From the NCBI GenBank assembly GCA_964454005.1, contig CAYVQE010000007.1:1-64000 (forward strand): a stretch of DNA of 64,000 bases. The letters run 5' to 3'. The translations under genes and the position numbers were made by a program. This stretch comes from CAYVQE01 sp964454005. Lineage in GTDB: Bacteria > Myxococcota > B64-G9. Positions within the stretch are counted from its first letter, which is position 1, and every line of letters begins with the position of its first letter. Shown here in pieces: positions 33,550 through 43,596 of this stretch. The notes beneath the pieces were generated by a model. It was not told the DNA's origin and did not search any database. It saw nothing but the letters and a program-made list of their open reading frames with translations.

Positions 33550-34151
33550 GCCCCGGCAGGCCGACCCGCGTTCGGGGCGACAAGCGCGACGACATCCTGC
33601 GCGCGGCCTGGAGCCTGATTCGCCACTACGGCTATGCCAAGACCACCATCGGCGACATCGCCCGGCGGGCCGGGGTGGGCAAGGGCACCATCTACATCTA
33701 CTTCCGCTCCAAGACCGACATCATGTTGGCGCTGACCGATCTGACCAACCAGCGCATCACCCGCGAGTTGGAGCGCATCGCCGCGGCCGCTGCGCCGCCG
33801 GAAAAAAGGCTGCGCGACTGCGTGCGCTACCGCATCATGACCCTGTTCGACCTGGTGGAGCGCTACCCGCACTCTGAAGACGTGATCGCCTCGCTGCTGC
33901 CCGAGATCGTCGAGCGGCTGCAGCGCTACGTCGAACGCCACGGCGAGCTGCTGGCCGGGATCGTGCGCCAGGGCTGCGCCGCCGGCAGCCTGCGGGCCGA
34001 AGACCCGGCGGCCACCGGCCAGCTGCTGGCCAACCTGTTCGAGTTCATGACCCCGCCTTACTATCGCTTCGGCTCGCGCCGGTCGTTGGAGGACTTCACC
34101 GGCCGGGTGCTCGATTTGGTGCTCAGCGGGCTGCAGGTGCGTGCCGGATGA
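33546..34151 (+). CDS. TetR-family transcriptional regulator
   Basis: 201 residues. The N-terminal helix-turn-helix is clear (RDDILRAAWSLIRHYGYAKTTIGDIARRAGVGKGTIYIYFRSK). The C-terminal helices form an unassigned ligand pocket. The ATG overlaps the fdhD stop (ATGA), so it is the last gene of the bam operon. It probably senses an acyl- or aryl-CoA and represses the operon through the inverted repeat at 22045-22071; the repeat and co-transcription support this but binding is not shown. Confidence 0.88.
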   Translation: MSPGRPTRVRGDKRDDILRAAWSLIRHYGYAKTTIGDIARRAGVGKGTIYIYFRSKTDIMLALTDLTNQRITRELERIAAAAAPPEKRLRDCVRYRIMTLFDLVERYPHSEDVIASLLPEIVERLQRYVERHGELLAGIVRQGCAAGSLRAEDPAATGQLLANLFEFMTPPYYRFGSRRSLEDFTGRVLDLVLSGLQVRAG

Positions 34152-34169
34152 GCTTTCACCGAGGGCCGC

Positions 34170-34607
34170 TCAGCGGCAGGGGCCCAGGTAGTCCAGCTCG
34201 AGCACGCCGTAGTCGTTGACCTCGCCGGGCTCGACCCAGACCTCGAACCAGCCCTCATGGGTCACCGTGCCCAGCGGACAGACGCCGGTCAGCACCAGCT
34301 CGTAATAGCCGGGTCGGAAGTCGGTCAGCACCAGGCCCAGGTCGCCGCAGGGCCGATCGAAGACCGAGTACTCGAGGTAACCCTGGTCGTCGTAGACCTC
34401 GGTGTCGATGCGGGCCACGTCGGCTAGCTGACAGGAGTCGGTGGCGCTGCCGTCGGCCAGCTCGAAGCTCCAGTAGAAGGCGATGTCGCCGCTGCCGGTG
34501 CCGCAGTAGTCGCCGTAGCAGTCCGGGTCGCCGTTCTCGACGAACAGGCAACCGGGAGTCGCCAGGGCCACCAGACCGGCCAGGGCCATTGCGTGGGCTG
34601 TCTTCAT
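34170..34607 (-). CDS. Small secreted Cys-containing lipoprotein
   Basis: 145 residues. Lipoprotein signal with lipobox ATPGC near residue 20, then an acidic, aromatic-rich beta domain (DIAFYWSFELADGSATDSC, FEVWVEPGEVNDYGVLEL). Cysteines are paired as in other exported proteins of this genome. GGAGG precedes the ATG. The family resembles short myxobacterial lipoproteins of unknown function. It is convergent with tetR and leaves 18 bases between stops. Confidence 0.75.
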   Translation of the reverse strand: MKTAHAMALAGLVALATPGCLFVENGDPDCYGDYCGTGSGDIAFYWSFELADGSATDSCQLADVARIDTEVYDDQGYLEYSVFDRPCGDLGLVLTDFRPGYYELVLTGVCPLGTVTHEGWFEVWVEPGEVNDYGVLELDYLGPCR

Positions 34608-34660
34608 CGTTTCCTCCGGGGCGCCTGCTCGGGGTTTTCGATTGCGCCTCGCACCTGGAG

Positions 34661-34669
34661 ATATTAGCA
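34661..34669 (-). promoter_or_regulatory. Extended -10 promoter candidate for the small lipoprotein
   Basis: Minus-strand TGCTAATAT: a TGn extension before TAATAT, about 55 bases before the start codon. No convincing -35. Confidence 0.35.
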
Positions 34670-34836
34670 AGACCGGTGCCAGGTTGGCCAGTGTCGCGTC
34701 GGTCGCAAGCCCTCCCGATACGAATGGGTTTTTCGGCCGGTGCCGACCGCCGAGCTGAACCCGGGTTCCACAATGGAATATGCGAAATCCGCAGTCGATG
34801 AAGCATCCGGGACATGGCGATCAGGGCTGCCGCGGG

Positions 34837-34865
34837 TTGTACGCACCCCTGCTGTCCGGTAGACT
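34837..34865 (+). promoter_or_regulatory. Candidate promoter of the tandem metallopeptidase operon
   Basis: TTGTAC (34837-34842), 17 bases, TAGACT (34860-34865); GGGAGG follows before the ATG at 34892. Confidence 0.45.
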
Positions 34866-34891
34866 GCGCCTCGGCCGATACGGGAGGTCTC

Positions 34892-36715
34892 ATGCGGCGC
34901 TGGCTGGCGGTCGCGATCATGCTGGGGGGCGCGCTGGGCGCCTGCGCCCATGGCCCGGGCCGGGATTCCGGCCCGGCTGCGGACGCTCGGCCGGAAGCGG
35001 TCCGGCCCGCGGGCGTGGAGCTCGCCGCCCAACGCCTGCTGGCCCGCCACGTCGCCCGGCTGCAGCCCCTGGCCCGCGAGCTGAACCACGCCTACTGGCG
35101 CGCGGCGCGTTCCGGCCGGGCCGCCGACTACGAGCGGGTGGCCGGATTGGAGACCCGCATCCGCCAGCTGCACGCAGACGCCGGGGTGTTGCGCCGGCTG
35201 CGCGCGCTGCTGGCCGATGCGGGTCTGCGCGATGCCCAGCTGCGCCGCCAGCTCGAGCTGCTGGTGGCCCTGTTCCGCGAGAACCAGCTGCCGGCCGAGC
35301 AGATCGGGCGGCTGGTGCGCGCCGGCCTGGCGCTGGAGCGCGCCTACGCCGCCCATCGTTTCACCCTCGCCGGCCAGCCGATCGCGGCCAACGGCCTGTA
35401 CGCCGTGCTGGCCCACGGCGACGATGCCGGGCGCCGGCGGGCGGCCTGGGAGGCGCTGCAGGCCCGCGGCGCCGCCCTGCGCGATCAGCTGCTGGCGGTG
35501 GTGCGCCAACGCAACCGGGCCGCCCGCGAGCTGGGCTTCGCCGACTACCGCCGGATGCGGCTGGAGTTCGACGAGATCGATCCGGATTGGCTGCGCGGTC
35601 TGGTGGGCGAGCTGGACGAGCGCAGCCGTGGTCTGCAGGCGGCGTTGATGCGCCGGCTGCGGGCCCGATTGGCGCGGCGCTGGGACATCCAGCCCGAGGC
35701 GGTGGCGCCGTGGCACTTCGCGGATCCGGAGTTCCAGCGCCCGCCCACCGGCGACGGGTTGCGGTTGACCCCGGTCTTCGGCCAGCGCTCGCCGGTGGAG
35801 CTGGCGCTGGCCACCGCCCGCCGGCTGGGCTTCGATCCGGCGCCGGTGCTGGAGGGCTCGGATCTCGAGGAGCGGCCGGGAAAAAACCCGTATGCCTTCT
35901 GCCTGGCGCTGGACCGGCTGGGCGACGTGCGCTTGCTGGCCAACGTGCGGCCCGGGGTCCAGTGGACGGCGACGATGCTGCACGAGCTGGGCCACGGCCT
36001 GTTCCACGCCGGGGTGGCCCCCCACCTGCCCTGGCTGCTGCGCCAACCGGCCCATCCGGTGGTCAGCGAGGCGGTGGCCGTCCTGCTGGGCCGCCTGGTG
36101 CGCCGACCGCTGTGGCTGAAACGGCTGTTGGGGCTCGGCGAGCAGCGGCTGCGGCTGGCCGTACCGGTGCTCGGGCTGCGGCAGCGCCGAGCGCGGCTGG
36201 TCTACCTGCGCCACGCCTTGGTGCTGGTGCACTTCGAGCGCGAGCTGTACCGCGACCCGGATCAGGATCTCGACGCCCTGTGGTGGCGGCTGAAGCAGCG
36301 CTACCAGGGCATCGCCCGGCCGGCGGGGCACCGGGGCGCCGGCTGGGCCGGCCAGGCCTACCTGGTGCTGGCGCCGGCCAGCGCTCACCAGGGGCTGCTG
36401 GGCCACCTGCTGGCCAGCCAGCTCGAGCGCCACCTGGCCGCCGAGTTCGGCGGTTGGCCCTGGCTGGAGGCCGAGGTCGGCGCCCACCTGCGCCGGATCC
36501 TGTTCGCCCCGGGCGCCAGCCAGCGCTGGGACGTTCTGTGGCGCCAGCGCATCGGCCGTGCTCCGGGACCGGATGCCTTTTTGGAACAGCTCGCATTGGA
36601 TCGCCCGGCCGTCGAGGCCGGCCCCGGCGCTCGCCGAGACCCGGGCCCACCCGCCGGCAAGCCGGAGGCCTACCGCGGCCCCCGGTCCACCGGCGGCAGA
36701 AAGGACGCGTCATGA
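34892..36715 (+). CDS. Lipoprotein gluzincin metallopeptidase (M2/M3-like), copy 1
   Basis: 607 residues. Lipobox LGAC near residue 18. The zinc site is HELGH in TMLHELGHGLF with the third-ligand region VVSEAVAVLLGR about 25 residues later, the layout of M2/M3 oligopeptidases. The all-helical N-terminal half (repeated Ala/Arg/Leu helices) fits the closed peptide-binding cavity of this group. It would clip short peptides outside the inner membrane. The C-terminal ~40 residues are a Pro/Gly/Arg-rich tail. The stop overlaps the start of copy 2 (ATGA). Copy 1 is more Arg/Ala-rich and more diverged than copy 2. Confidence 0.83.
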   Translation: MRRWLAVAIMLGGALGACAHGPGRDSGPAADARPEAVRPAGVELAAQRLLARHVARLQPLARELNHAYWRAARSGRAADYERVAGLETRIRQLHADAGVLRRLRALLADAGLRDAQLRRQLELLVALFRENQLPAEQIGRLVRAGLALERAYAAHRFTLAGQPIAANGLYAVLAHGDDAGRRRAAWEALQARGAALRDQLLAVVRQRNRAARELGFADYRRMRLEFDEIDPDWLRGLVGELDERSRGLQAALMRRLRARLARRWDIQPEAVAPWHFADPEFQRPPTGDGLRLTPVFGQRSPVELALATARRLGFDPAPVLEGSDLEERPGKNPYAFCLALDRLGDVRLLANVRPGVQWTATMLHELGHGLFHAGVAPHLPWLLRQPAHPVVSEAVAVLLGRLVRRPLWLKRLLGLGEQRLRLAVPVLGLRQRRARLVYLRHALVLVHFERELYRDPDQDLDALWWRLKQRYQGIARPAGHRGAGWAGQAYLVLAPASAHQGLLGHLLASQLERHLAAEFGGWPWLEAEVGAHLRRILFAPGASQRWDVLWRQRIGRAPGPDAFLEQLALDRPAVEAGPGARRDPGPPAGKPEAYRGPRSTGGRKDAS

Positions 36716-38439
36716 GCCCCATCGGAACCTGGACCGCAGTGGCCGGACTGGCCGCCCTGGCCCTGGGCGCCTGTGCCTCGGGCCCTAGGCCGCAACCCGA
36801 TGGCGACGGCGAGACTCCGGCCGACCCGGAGGCGACGCTGCGCCGCTTCATCGCCCAACATGTGGACAAGGCGGCCGCGCTCGAGCGCCAGGCCGCGCTG
36901 GCCTACTGGAAGGCCACCACCACCGGCGACGCCGAGGCTTACGAGCGGGTCGAAGCGCTGGAGGTCGAGCTGCGGGCGCTGCACGCCGACCCCGAAGGCT
37001 ACGCTCTGCTCGAGCGCATCGCCGCCAGCGGAGCGGTCGCCGACCCGTTGCTGGCCCGCCAGCTCGTCCTGCTGCGCAACGACTTTGCCGGCAACCAGGT
37101 GCCGGCCGAGCTGCGCCGGCGAATGGTCAAGCTGTCGACCCGGGTGCAGAAGACCTTCAGCGAATTCCGCGGTCAGCTCGACGGCGAGTTGGTGGGCGAC
37201 AACGCCATCAAGGATATTCTGCGTCAATCGACCGACTCGGCACGGCGCCGGGCGGCCTGGGAGGCATACAAGTCCAAGGGCGCGGCGGTGCGCGACGACG
37301 TGCTGGAGCTGGTGCGGTTGCGCAACCAGGCCGCCCGCCGGTTGGGTCACGCCGACTTCTACCAGATGCGGCTGGCCTTGTCCGAGCAGGATCCGGCGCG
37401 CATCCAGGCTCTGTTCGACGAACTGGCCCGGCTGACCGATGCCCCCTTCGCCGCGGCCATGGAGAAGCTGCGCGCCGAGCTGGCGGAGCGTTACGGGGTG
37501 GAGACCGATGCGCTCGAGCCCTGGCACCTCGGTGATCCCTTCTTCCAGGAGCCGCCGCGGTTGCGCGGGGTGGAGCTCGATCCGTTGTTCGCCGAGGCCG
37601 ATCCACGACAGCTGGTGGGGCGCTACTTCACCGGTATCGGGCTGGACCCGGGCGACATCCTGGAGCGCTCCGACCTGTACGAGAAGAAGGGCAAGATGCC
37701 GCACGCTTATTGCACCCACATCGATCGCTCGGGCGACGTGCGCATCCTGGCCAACCTGCAGCCGAACGAACAGTGGACCGCGACCCTGATGCACGAGATG
37801 GGCCATGCGGTCTACGACCGCTATCTCGACATGGATCTGCCCTGGTTGCTGCGCGAGCCGGCCCATGCCTTCGTCACCGAGGCGGTGGCCATGCTGTTCG
37901 GTCGCCAGACGCGCAACCCGCTTTGGTTGCGCAAGGCCCTTGGGGCGCCCGCGGAAAAGGTGGCGGCCGTCGAGGGGGACCTGGCGCGCTCGCAGCGGTT
38001 GGGCATGCTGGTGTTCGCCCGCTGGGCCATGGTGATGATGAACTTCGAGCGCCGGCTGTACGCCGATCCGGGCCAGGATCTCAATGCCCTGTGGTGGGAG
38101 CTGAAGGAGCGCTACCAGCTCGTGTCCGCCCCGGAAGGGCGCGATGCGCCGGATTGGGCCTCGAAGATCCACATCGCCGTGTGGCCGGCCTACTACCACA
38201 ACTACCTGCTGGGCGAGCTGCTGGCCAGCCAGCTGCTGGCCGCGCTGGCCGATCGACTAAGCGCCGAAGACCCGAACCAGCTGGCGCTGTCCGGCCAGCC
38301 GGAAGTGGGCGCCTGGCTGAAGTCGGCGATCTTCGCCAAGGGCGCCAGCCTGCGCTGGGACGCGCTGGTCGAACAGGCCACCGGCCAGCCGCTGGATCCG
38401 CGCTTCTTCGTCGAGCAGTTCGTCAGCGGCGCCGATTGA
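36712..38439 (+). CDS. Lipoprotein gluzincin metallopeptidase (M2/M3-like), copy 2
   Basis: 575 residues, collinear with copy 1 through its length. Lipobox LGAC, HEMGH in TLMHEMGHAVYDRYLDM and VTEAVAMLFGR carry the zinc ligands; LPWLL.EPAHAF is shared with copy 1. The pair probably arose by tandem duplication, keeping both active sites. The conserved YHNYLLGELLASQL near the C-terminus includes the Tyr/His typical of the transition-state stabilising region in M2/M3 enzymes. The start overlaps copy 1. Specificity unknown. Confidence 0.86.
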   Translation: MSPIGTWTAVAGLAALALGACASGPRPQPDGDGETPADPEATLRRFIAQHVDKAAALERQAALAYWKATTTGDAEAYERVEALEVELRALHADPEGYALLERIAASGAVADPLLARQLVLLRNDFAGNQVPAELRRRMVKLSTRVQKTFSEFRGQLDGELVGDNAIKDILRQSTDSARRRAAWEAYKSKGAAVRDDVLELVRLRNQAARRLGHADFYQMRLALSEQDPARIQALFDELARLTDAPFAAAMEKLRAELAERYGVETDALEPWHLGDPFFQEPPRLRGVELDPLFAEADPRQLVGRYFTGIGLDPGDILERSDLYEKKGKMPHAYCTHIDRSGDVRILANLQPNEQWTATLMHEMGHAVYDRYLDMDLPWLLREPAHAFVTEAVAMLFGRQTRNPLWLRKALGAPAEKVAAVEGDLARSQRLGMLVFARWAMVMMNFERRLYADPGQDLNALWWELKERYQLVSAPEGRDAPDWASKIHIAVWPAYYHNYLLGELLASQLLAALADRLSAEDPNQLALSGQPEVGAWLKSAIFAKGASLRWDALVEQATGQPLDPRFFVEQFVSGAD

Positions 38440-38481
38440 GCCGCCGAACGATCAGCCCGCAGGCCCCGGAGGATTTCCAAC

Positions 38482-39345
<864 letters not shown>

Positions 39346-39486
39346 GGACCTTCGCGACCTCCTCGCGGCGGCTCAACAACTCAACCCATAATGTAGTCGC
39401 ACCGGCGCGCATTGCAAGCGAGCACCGGCCTGGGTCGTGGGTTGGGACAGTCCGACCGCGGGGTGGGTTCCGGCCGGCGAGCGCGT

Positions 39487-39888
39487 TCAGGCCACCTGGG
39501 GCAGGGGAGCGCCCAGGCTGGTGGCGTCGAGCCAGCGGGCCAGGGCCCGCTCGGCGGTGAAGTCCAACGCGGTGAAGTGGCAGCGCACGCCCAGGTAACC
39601 GTAAGCGGTGGTGTGGCCGAGCACTTCGCCCGCGGCCCGGAATCGGCGCCGCGAGCCCGGCAGCCGGAAGACCACCTCGACGCGGCTGCCCGGATTGTAA
39701 ATCCGCTCGCCCTCGAAGCAGAAACCGCCGATGCCCAGGTTGCCGCGGCGGGCCACCAGCGGACCGCCGCCCTCGTAGGCCACGTACAGCCGGGCCGGGT
39801 AGCGCGGCGAGTTGCGCTCGCCCTGGAAGTCTTTCGCGGCGCTGGCGCGGCGCCCGCTCTGCTGACAGAATCGATCGAACAAGCCCAT
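39487..39888 (-). CDS. PilZ-domain protein
   Basis: 133 residues. RNSPRYPARL supplies the RxxxR part of the c-di-GMP site, while the second element reads NLGIGG instead of (D/N)xSxxG, so the serine is replaced and affinity may be changed. The rest (VEVVFRLPGSRRRFRAAGEVLG, YLGVRCHF) is a PilZ barrel. GGGGAGG precedes the ATG. It is a single-domain effector with no fused output. A diguanylate cyclase lies 5 kb away. Confidence 0.82.
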   Translation of the reverse strand: MGLFDRFCQQSGRRASAAKDFQGERNSPRYPARLYVAYEGGGPLVARRGNLGIGGFCFEGERIYNPGSRVEVVFRLPGSRRRFRAAGEVLGHTTAYGYLGVRCHFTALDFTAERALARWLDATSLGAPLPQVA

Positions 39889-40076
39889 GTCCGGACCTCC
39901 CCTGGTCTAGAGCGGCGGCTGCCAGCGCCCCGCTGCTGACCATCCATGACGGACCAGTTCTCGCCAGTGTTCACCCGGCCTGCAAAAAAATCCACGAAAA
40001 ACGTCACCTTGTGACCTGGATCACCCCCGCCGGCCAGCGGCGTGGCGCAGATCACAGCGCGGCGAACCGCAGGCGC

Positions 40077-40478
40077 TCAGCCCTCGCCTTGTACCTCCGG
40101 ACCGATCAAGGGCAGCTCTTGGTCGATGCGGAAGGTGACCAGGTAGAGCTGGCCGATGCGCTGCTCGTCATCGGGGGCGTACTTGCGCCGCCGGAGTTGG
40201 GCGATGCGCTCGGCGTCCTGTCGCTCGTCGACGCGGGTCAGGTGAAAGCGCTTGCCGCGCCAGCCCTGGCCGTCCTCGCGGAACAGGTAGGCCGCGTGCG
40301 GGTTCTGCTGCAGGTTGGCCCGGCTCAGCCGATCGGCCATGATCATGGTCAAGGTGCCCGCCTCGAGTACGTGCGGCCGGGCGTACACGGCCGCGTTGAC
40401 CCGCCCCGCACCGTCGGCGGTGGGCAGCACCCCGGTACCGCGCGTGTTCTCGAAGTACTCCCTCAAGTCGGTGCCCAT
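40077..40478 (-). CDS. Pyridoxamine-5'-phosphate-oxidase-like FMN-binding protein
   Basis: 133 residues of the split-barrel flavin family: ATADGAGRVNAAVYARPHV-like N-terminus (LPTADGAGRVNAAVYARP), the strand LTMIMADRLSRANLQQNPHAAYLF, which usually contacts the flavin phosphate, and a short C-terminus. Related small proteins bind FMN, F420 or haem; the cofactor is not resolved. AGGAGACC lies before the ATG at 40478, so a longer frame to 40553 is not needed. Monocistronic. Confidence 0.75.
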   Translation of the reverse strand: MGTDLREYFENTRGTGVLPTADGAGRVNAAVYARPHVLEAGTLTMIMADRLSRANLQQNPHAAYLFREDGQGWRGKRFHLTRVDERQDAERIAQLRRRKYAPDDEQRIGQLYLVTFRIDQELPLIGPEVQGEG

Positions 40479-40689
40479 TTCGGTCTCCTCTCCTGCGTCG
40501 TAAATCCACCATGCAAGGTAAGGCCGACCGGGACGGATGCAAGGCGGATTCACCCGATGTAATGTGGCCGGTGGAATGTCGCTGCTAACATACCTGTTGA
40601 CTCGACATAAGCCGGTCGGCCTTGCAGCGCGGCGGGCAGGCGTGATAGGTAGCTTGCGCCGGAGGGGTGGAACCGAGGAGAGGTACGGG

Positions 40690-42294
40690 ATGGACGAAGA
40701 ACGAGATCAGAGCGGGGCGCAGCAGGCTGAAGGCCAGGCGGCCGAGGACGCGCCGAAGCGGGCCGAGGCCACGGGCGCTGGAGCCGAGGTTGCGGCGGAG
40801 GAGGCCGGGGGCGCCGAAGCCGGAGCCGAGGTTGCGGCGGAGAAGATCGAGGGCAAGGAAGCAGAGCCGGCCGCGGGCGAGGGGGTGAGCGAGGACGAGC
40901 GGGCCGAGTTCTTGGCCGCGCTGGAGCAGGACTTCGACACCCAGGAGTCGAACCGCGGCGAGATGGTCAGCGGTACGGTGCTGTCGCGCACCGGCGAGTA
41001 CCTGTTCGTGGACCTGGGCGGCAAGAGCGAGGGGATGCTGTCGCTGGAGGAGTTCCGCGACGAGGAGGTGCCGGCGGTGGGCGACACCGTCGAGGCCTGC
41101 GTGATCTCCACGGGCGCCGGCGGGGTGGTGCTCAGCCGCAAGTTGGCCAAGGGCATCCGCGATCGCGAGCTGCTCGAAGAGGCCTACCGCAGCAAGCTGC
41201 CGGTCGAGGGCCGGGTGGCCGAGCGCAACAAGGGCGGCTATGTGGTCGAGTTGGCCGGCCTGCGGGCCTTCTGCCCGATCAGCCAGATCGAGCTGCGCTA
41301 CTGCGAGGACCCCGACGTCCACCTGGGCCAGCGTTACTCCTTCCAGATCACCAAGTACGACGACTCCGGCCGCCGGCCCGATCTGGTGGTCTCGCGCAAG
41401 GCCCTGCTCAAGGCCGCGGCCGAGCGCGAAGCGGCCGAGCTGCGCGAGACCCTGCACGAGGGCGAGATCGTCAGCGGCACGGTGCGCAACATCCGCGACT
41501 TCGGCGCCTTCGTCGACCTGGGCGGGCTGGACGGGCTGCTGCCCATCAGCGAGCTGTCCCACGCCCGGGTCGACAAGGTCGAGGACGTGCTCAGCATCGG
41601 CGACGAGGTCCACGTGCAGGTGGTCTCGTTCGATCGCGACCGCGACCGCATCAGCCTGAGCCTCAAGCGGCTGGAGGCCGACCCCTGGGAAGAGGCCATG
41701 CGCGACTTTCCCGAGGGCAGCCGGGTGACCGGCCGGGTGGTGCGGCTGCAGCCCTTCGGCGCCTTCGTCGAGCTGACCCCGGGGGTCGACGGGCTGATCC
41801 ACATCTCCAACTTCAACACCCCCGATCGCGTCAGCCACCCGCGGGCGGTGGTGCAGGTGGGCGACGAGATCGAGGTCGAGGTGCTCAGGGTCGAGCCCGA
41901 GCGGCGCCGCATCGGCCTGGCCCGGGTGGCTGCGCCGGGCGAGTTCGGCGACGTGCCGGTGATCGGCGCGGTAATCGAGGGCCGCGTCGATTCGGTGGCC
42001 CCCTTCGGCGTGTTCGTCAAGCTGGGCCCGGGGCGCAAGGGCCTGGTGCCCAACGCCGAGTTGGGCACCCCCCGCGGCAGCGACAACCGCAAGGACTTCC
42101 GCCCGGATGCGCCCATCAAGGTCAAGGTGCTCGATGTGACCGATGGCGGCAAGCGCATCCGGCTGTCGCGCCAGCAGGCGCTGGACGACGCCGAGCGGGC
42201 CGAGTTCTCCGACTACCTCGACCGCGACCCGGGCGAGCGCTCGGGCGGCTTCGGCACCCTGGGCGATCTGCTGGGCGACAAGCTCAAGCGATAA
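40690..42294 (+). CDS. S1-repeat RNA-binding protein (ribosomal protein S1-like)
   Basis: 534 residues. A low-complexity acidic Ala/Glu N-terminus (~70 residues) precedes about five S1 OB-fold repeats, with the strongest at GEIVSGTVRNIRDFGAFVDL and GSRVTGRVVRLQPFGAFVEL; the first two and the last are more diverged. Bacterial S1 has four to six repeats, so this could be S1 itself or an S1 paralogue for mRNA recruitment; the unusual N-terminus favours a paralogue. GAGGAGAGG precedes the ATG. A cyclophilin gene follows in the same orientation after a hairpin. Confidence 0.85.
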   Translation: MDEERDQSGAQQAEGQAAEDAPKRAEATGAGAEVAAEEAGGAEAGAEVAAEKIEGKEAEPAAGEGVSEDERAEFLAALEQDFDTQESNRGEMVSGTVLSRTGEYLFVDLGGKSEGMLSLEEFRDEEVPAVGDTVEACVISTGAGGVVLSRKLAKGIRDRELLEEAYRSKLPVEGRVAERNKGGYVVELAGLRAFCPISQIELRYCEDPDVHLGQRYSFQITKYDDSGRRPDLVVSRKALLKAAAEREAAELRETLHEGEIVSGTVRNIRDFGAFVDLGGLDGLLPISELSHARVDKVEDVLSIGDEVHVQVVSFDRDRDRISLSLKRLEADPWEEAMRDFPEGSRVTGRVVRLQPFGAFVELTPGVDGLIHISNFNTPDRVSHPRAVVQVGDEIEVEVLRVEPERRRIGLARVAAPGEFGDVPVIGAVIEGRVDSVAPFGVFVKLGPGRKGLVPNAELGTPRGSDNRKDFRPDAPIKVKVLDVTDGGKRIRLSRQQALDDAERAEFSDYLDRDPGERSGGFGTLGDLLGDKLKR

Positions 42295-42296
42295 CC

Positions 42297-42311
42297 GCCC
42301 CCGCCGGGGGC
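42297..42311 (+). terminator. GC hairpin after the S1-repeat gene
   Basis: GCCCCC-GCC-GGGGGC lies between the S1 gene stop and the cyclophilin ribosome site. There is no T-run, so it may only attenuate read-through. Confidence 0.4.
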
Positions 42312-42325
42312 AGTCAGGAGAGACC

Positions 42326-42823
42326 ATGGCCAATCCCACCGTCACGCTGAACACCAGCAAGGGGCCCATCGCAGTCGAGCTGTTCGCCGACCGGGCGCCC
42401 AAGTCGGTCGAGAACTTTTTACAGTACGCCCGCGACGGCCATTATGCCGGCACCGTGTTCCACCGGGTAATCCCGCGCTTCATGGTCCAGGGCGGCGGCT
42501 TCACCCCCGACCTGCAGCAAAAGGCCACCCGCGATCCCATCGAGAACGAGGCCGACAACGGATTGAAGAACGAACGCGGCACCCTGGCCATGGCCCGCAC
42601 CTCCGATATCCACTCGGCCACCAGCCAGTTCTTCATCAACGTGGCCGACAACGATTTTCTCAACCACGGCGACCGCGACTTCGGCTACGCCGTGTTCGGC
42701 CGGGTGACCGACGGCATGGACGTGGTCGACGCCATCGTCGACAGCCCGACCGGGGCCAAGGGACCCTTCGCCAAGGACTGCCCGGTCGAGGACATCACCA
42801 TCGACTCGGTCACCACCGACTGA
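42326..42823 (+). CDS. Cytoplasmic cyclophilin-type peptidyl-prolyl isomerase
   Basis: 165 residues of the bacterial PpiB type with no signal peptide. The active-site arginine lies in FHRVIPRFMVQGG, with FFINVADNDFLN and the GYAVFGRVTDGMDVVD end. It speeds cis-trans isomerisation of prolyl bonds. It shares long stretches with the next gene, indicating duplication followed by relocation of one copy to the periplasm. Confidence 0.95.
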   Translation: MANPTVTLNTSKGPIAVELFADRAPKSVENFLQYARDGHYAGTVFHRVIPRFMVQGGGFTPDLQQKATRDPIENEADNGLKNERGTLAMARTSDIHSATSQFFINVADNDFLNHGDRDFGYAVFGRVTDGMDVVDAIVDSPTGAKGPFAKDCPVEDITIDSVTTD

Positions 42824-42910
42824 TCCCGAATCCGTTGGTCTCGTGTCCCGCTGCCGACGGGCGGGGGAGCGCCAGACCGATCGTTCATCGAATCCGAAGA
42901 GGAGGTACGC

Positions 42911-43483
42911 ATGTTATTCAAGATCGCCAGCAGCGTATTGGTGCTGGGCCTGGCCCTGAGCCCGGCGGTTGCAGCCGACAACCCGACCGTGGTCATCGAC
43001 ACCAACAAGGGCCAGATCGAGGCCGTGCTCTATGCCGACAAGGCGCCGATCACGGTGAAGAACTTCTTGCAGTATGTCGAGGCCGACCACTACGCCGGCA
43101 CCATCTTCCACCGGGTGATCCCCAACTTCATGATCCAGGGCGGCGGTTTCACCAAAAGCCTGAAGCAGAAGCCGACCCGCGATCCGATCGAAAACGAGGC
43201 GGATAACGGGCTGAAGAACGAGCGCGGCACCCTGGCCATGGCCCGCACCTCGGCCAAGGATTCGGCCCGGGCCCAGTTCTTCATCAACCTCAAGCACAAC
43301 CGCTTCTTGAACCACGGGGTGCGCGACTACGGCTACGCCGTGTTCGGCAAGGTGACCAAGGGCATGGACGTGGTCGACGCCATCGCCAAGGTCGAGACCG
43401 GCTCCAAGGGCCCCTTCCCCAAAGACGTGCCTCAGCAGCAGGTGATCATCGAATCGATCAGCGTCGAGAAGGCGGGCAAGTAA
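42911..43483 (+). CDS. Periplasmic cyclophilin-type peptidyl-prolyl isomerase
   Basis: 190 residues. A signal peptide ending VAADNP (cleavage near residue 21) precedes a cyclophilin domain with FHRVIPNFMIQGG, the NEADNGLKNERGTLAMARTS stretch shared with the cytoplasmic copy, and FFINLKHNRFLNHG. GAGGAGG precedes the ATG. Located 87 bases after its paralogue, it likely assists folding of the many exported proteins. Confidence 0.94.
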   Translation: MLFKIASSVLVLGLALSPAVAADNPTVVIDTNKGQIEAVLYADKAPITVKNFLQYVEADHYAGTIFHRVIPNFMIQGGGFTKSLKQKPTRDPIENEADNGLKNERGTLAMARTSAKDSARAQFFINLKHNRFLNHGVRDYGYAVFGKVTKGMDVVDAIAKVETGSKGPFPKDVPQQQVIIESISVEKAGK

Positions 43484-43596
43484 ACCCGCTTGCAGCCGGG
43501 GCGGGGGACCGGCCGAGGCTGAGCACCGGCGAGCGGCTGCTGCGGCGATGGCCCAGCGGTCGGATGCCGGCTGGTACGCCCAGGCCGCCAGCGGAT

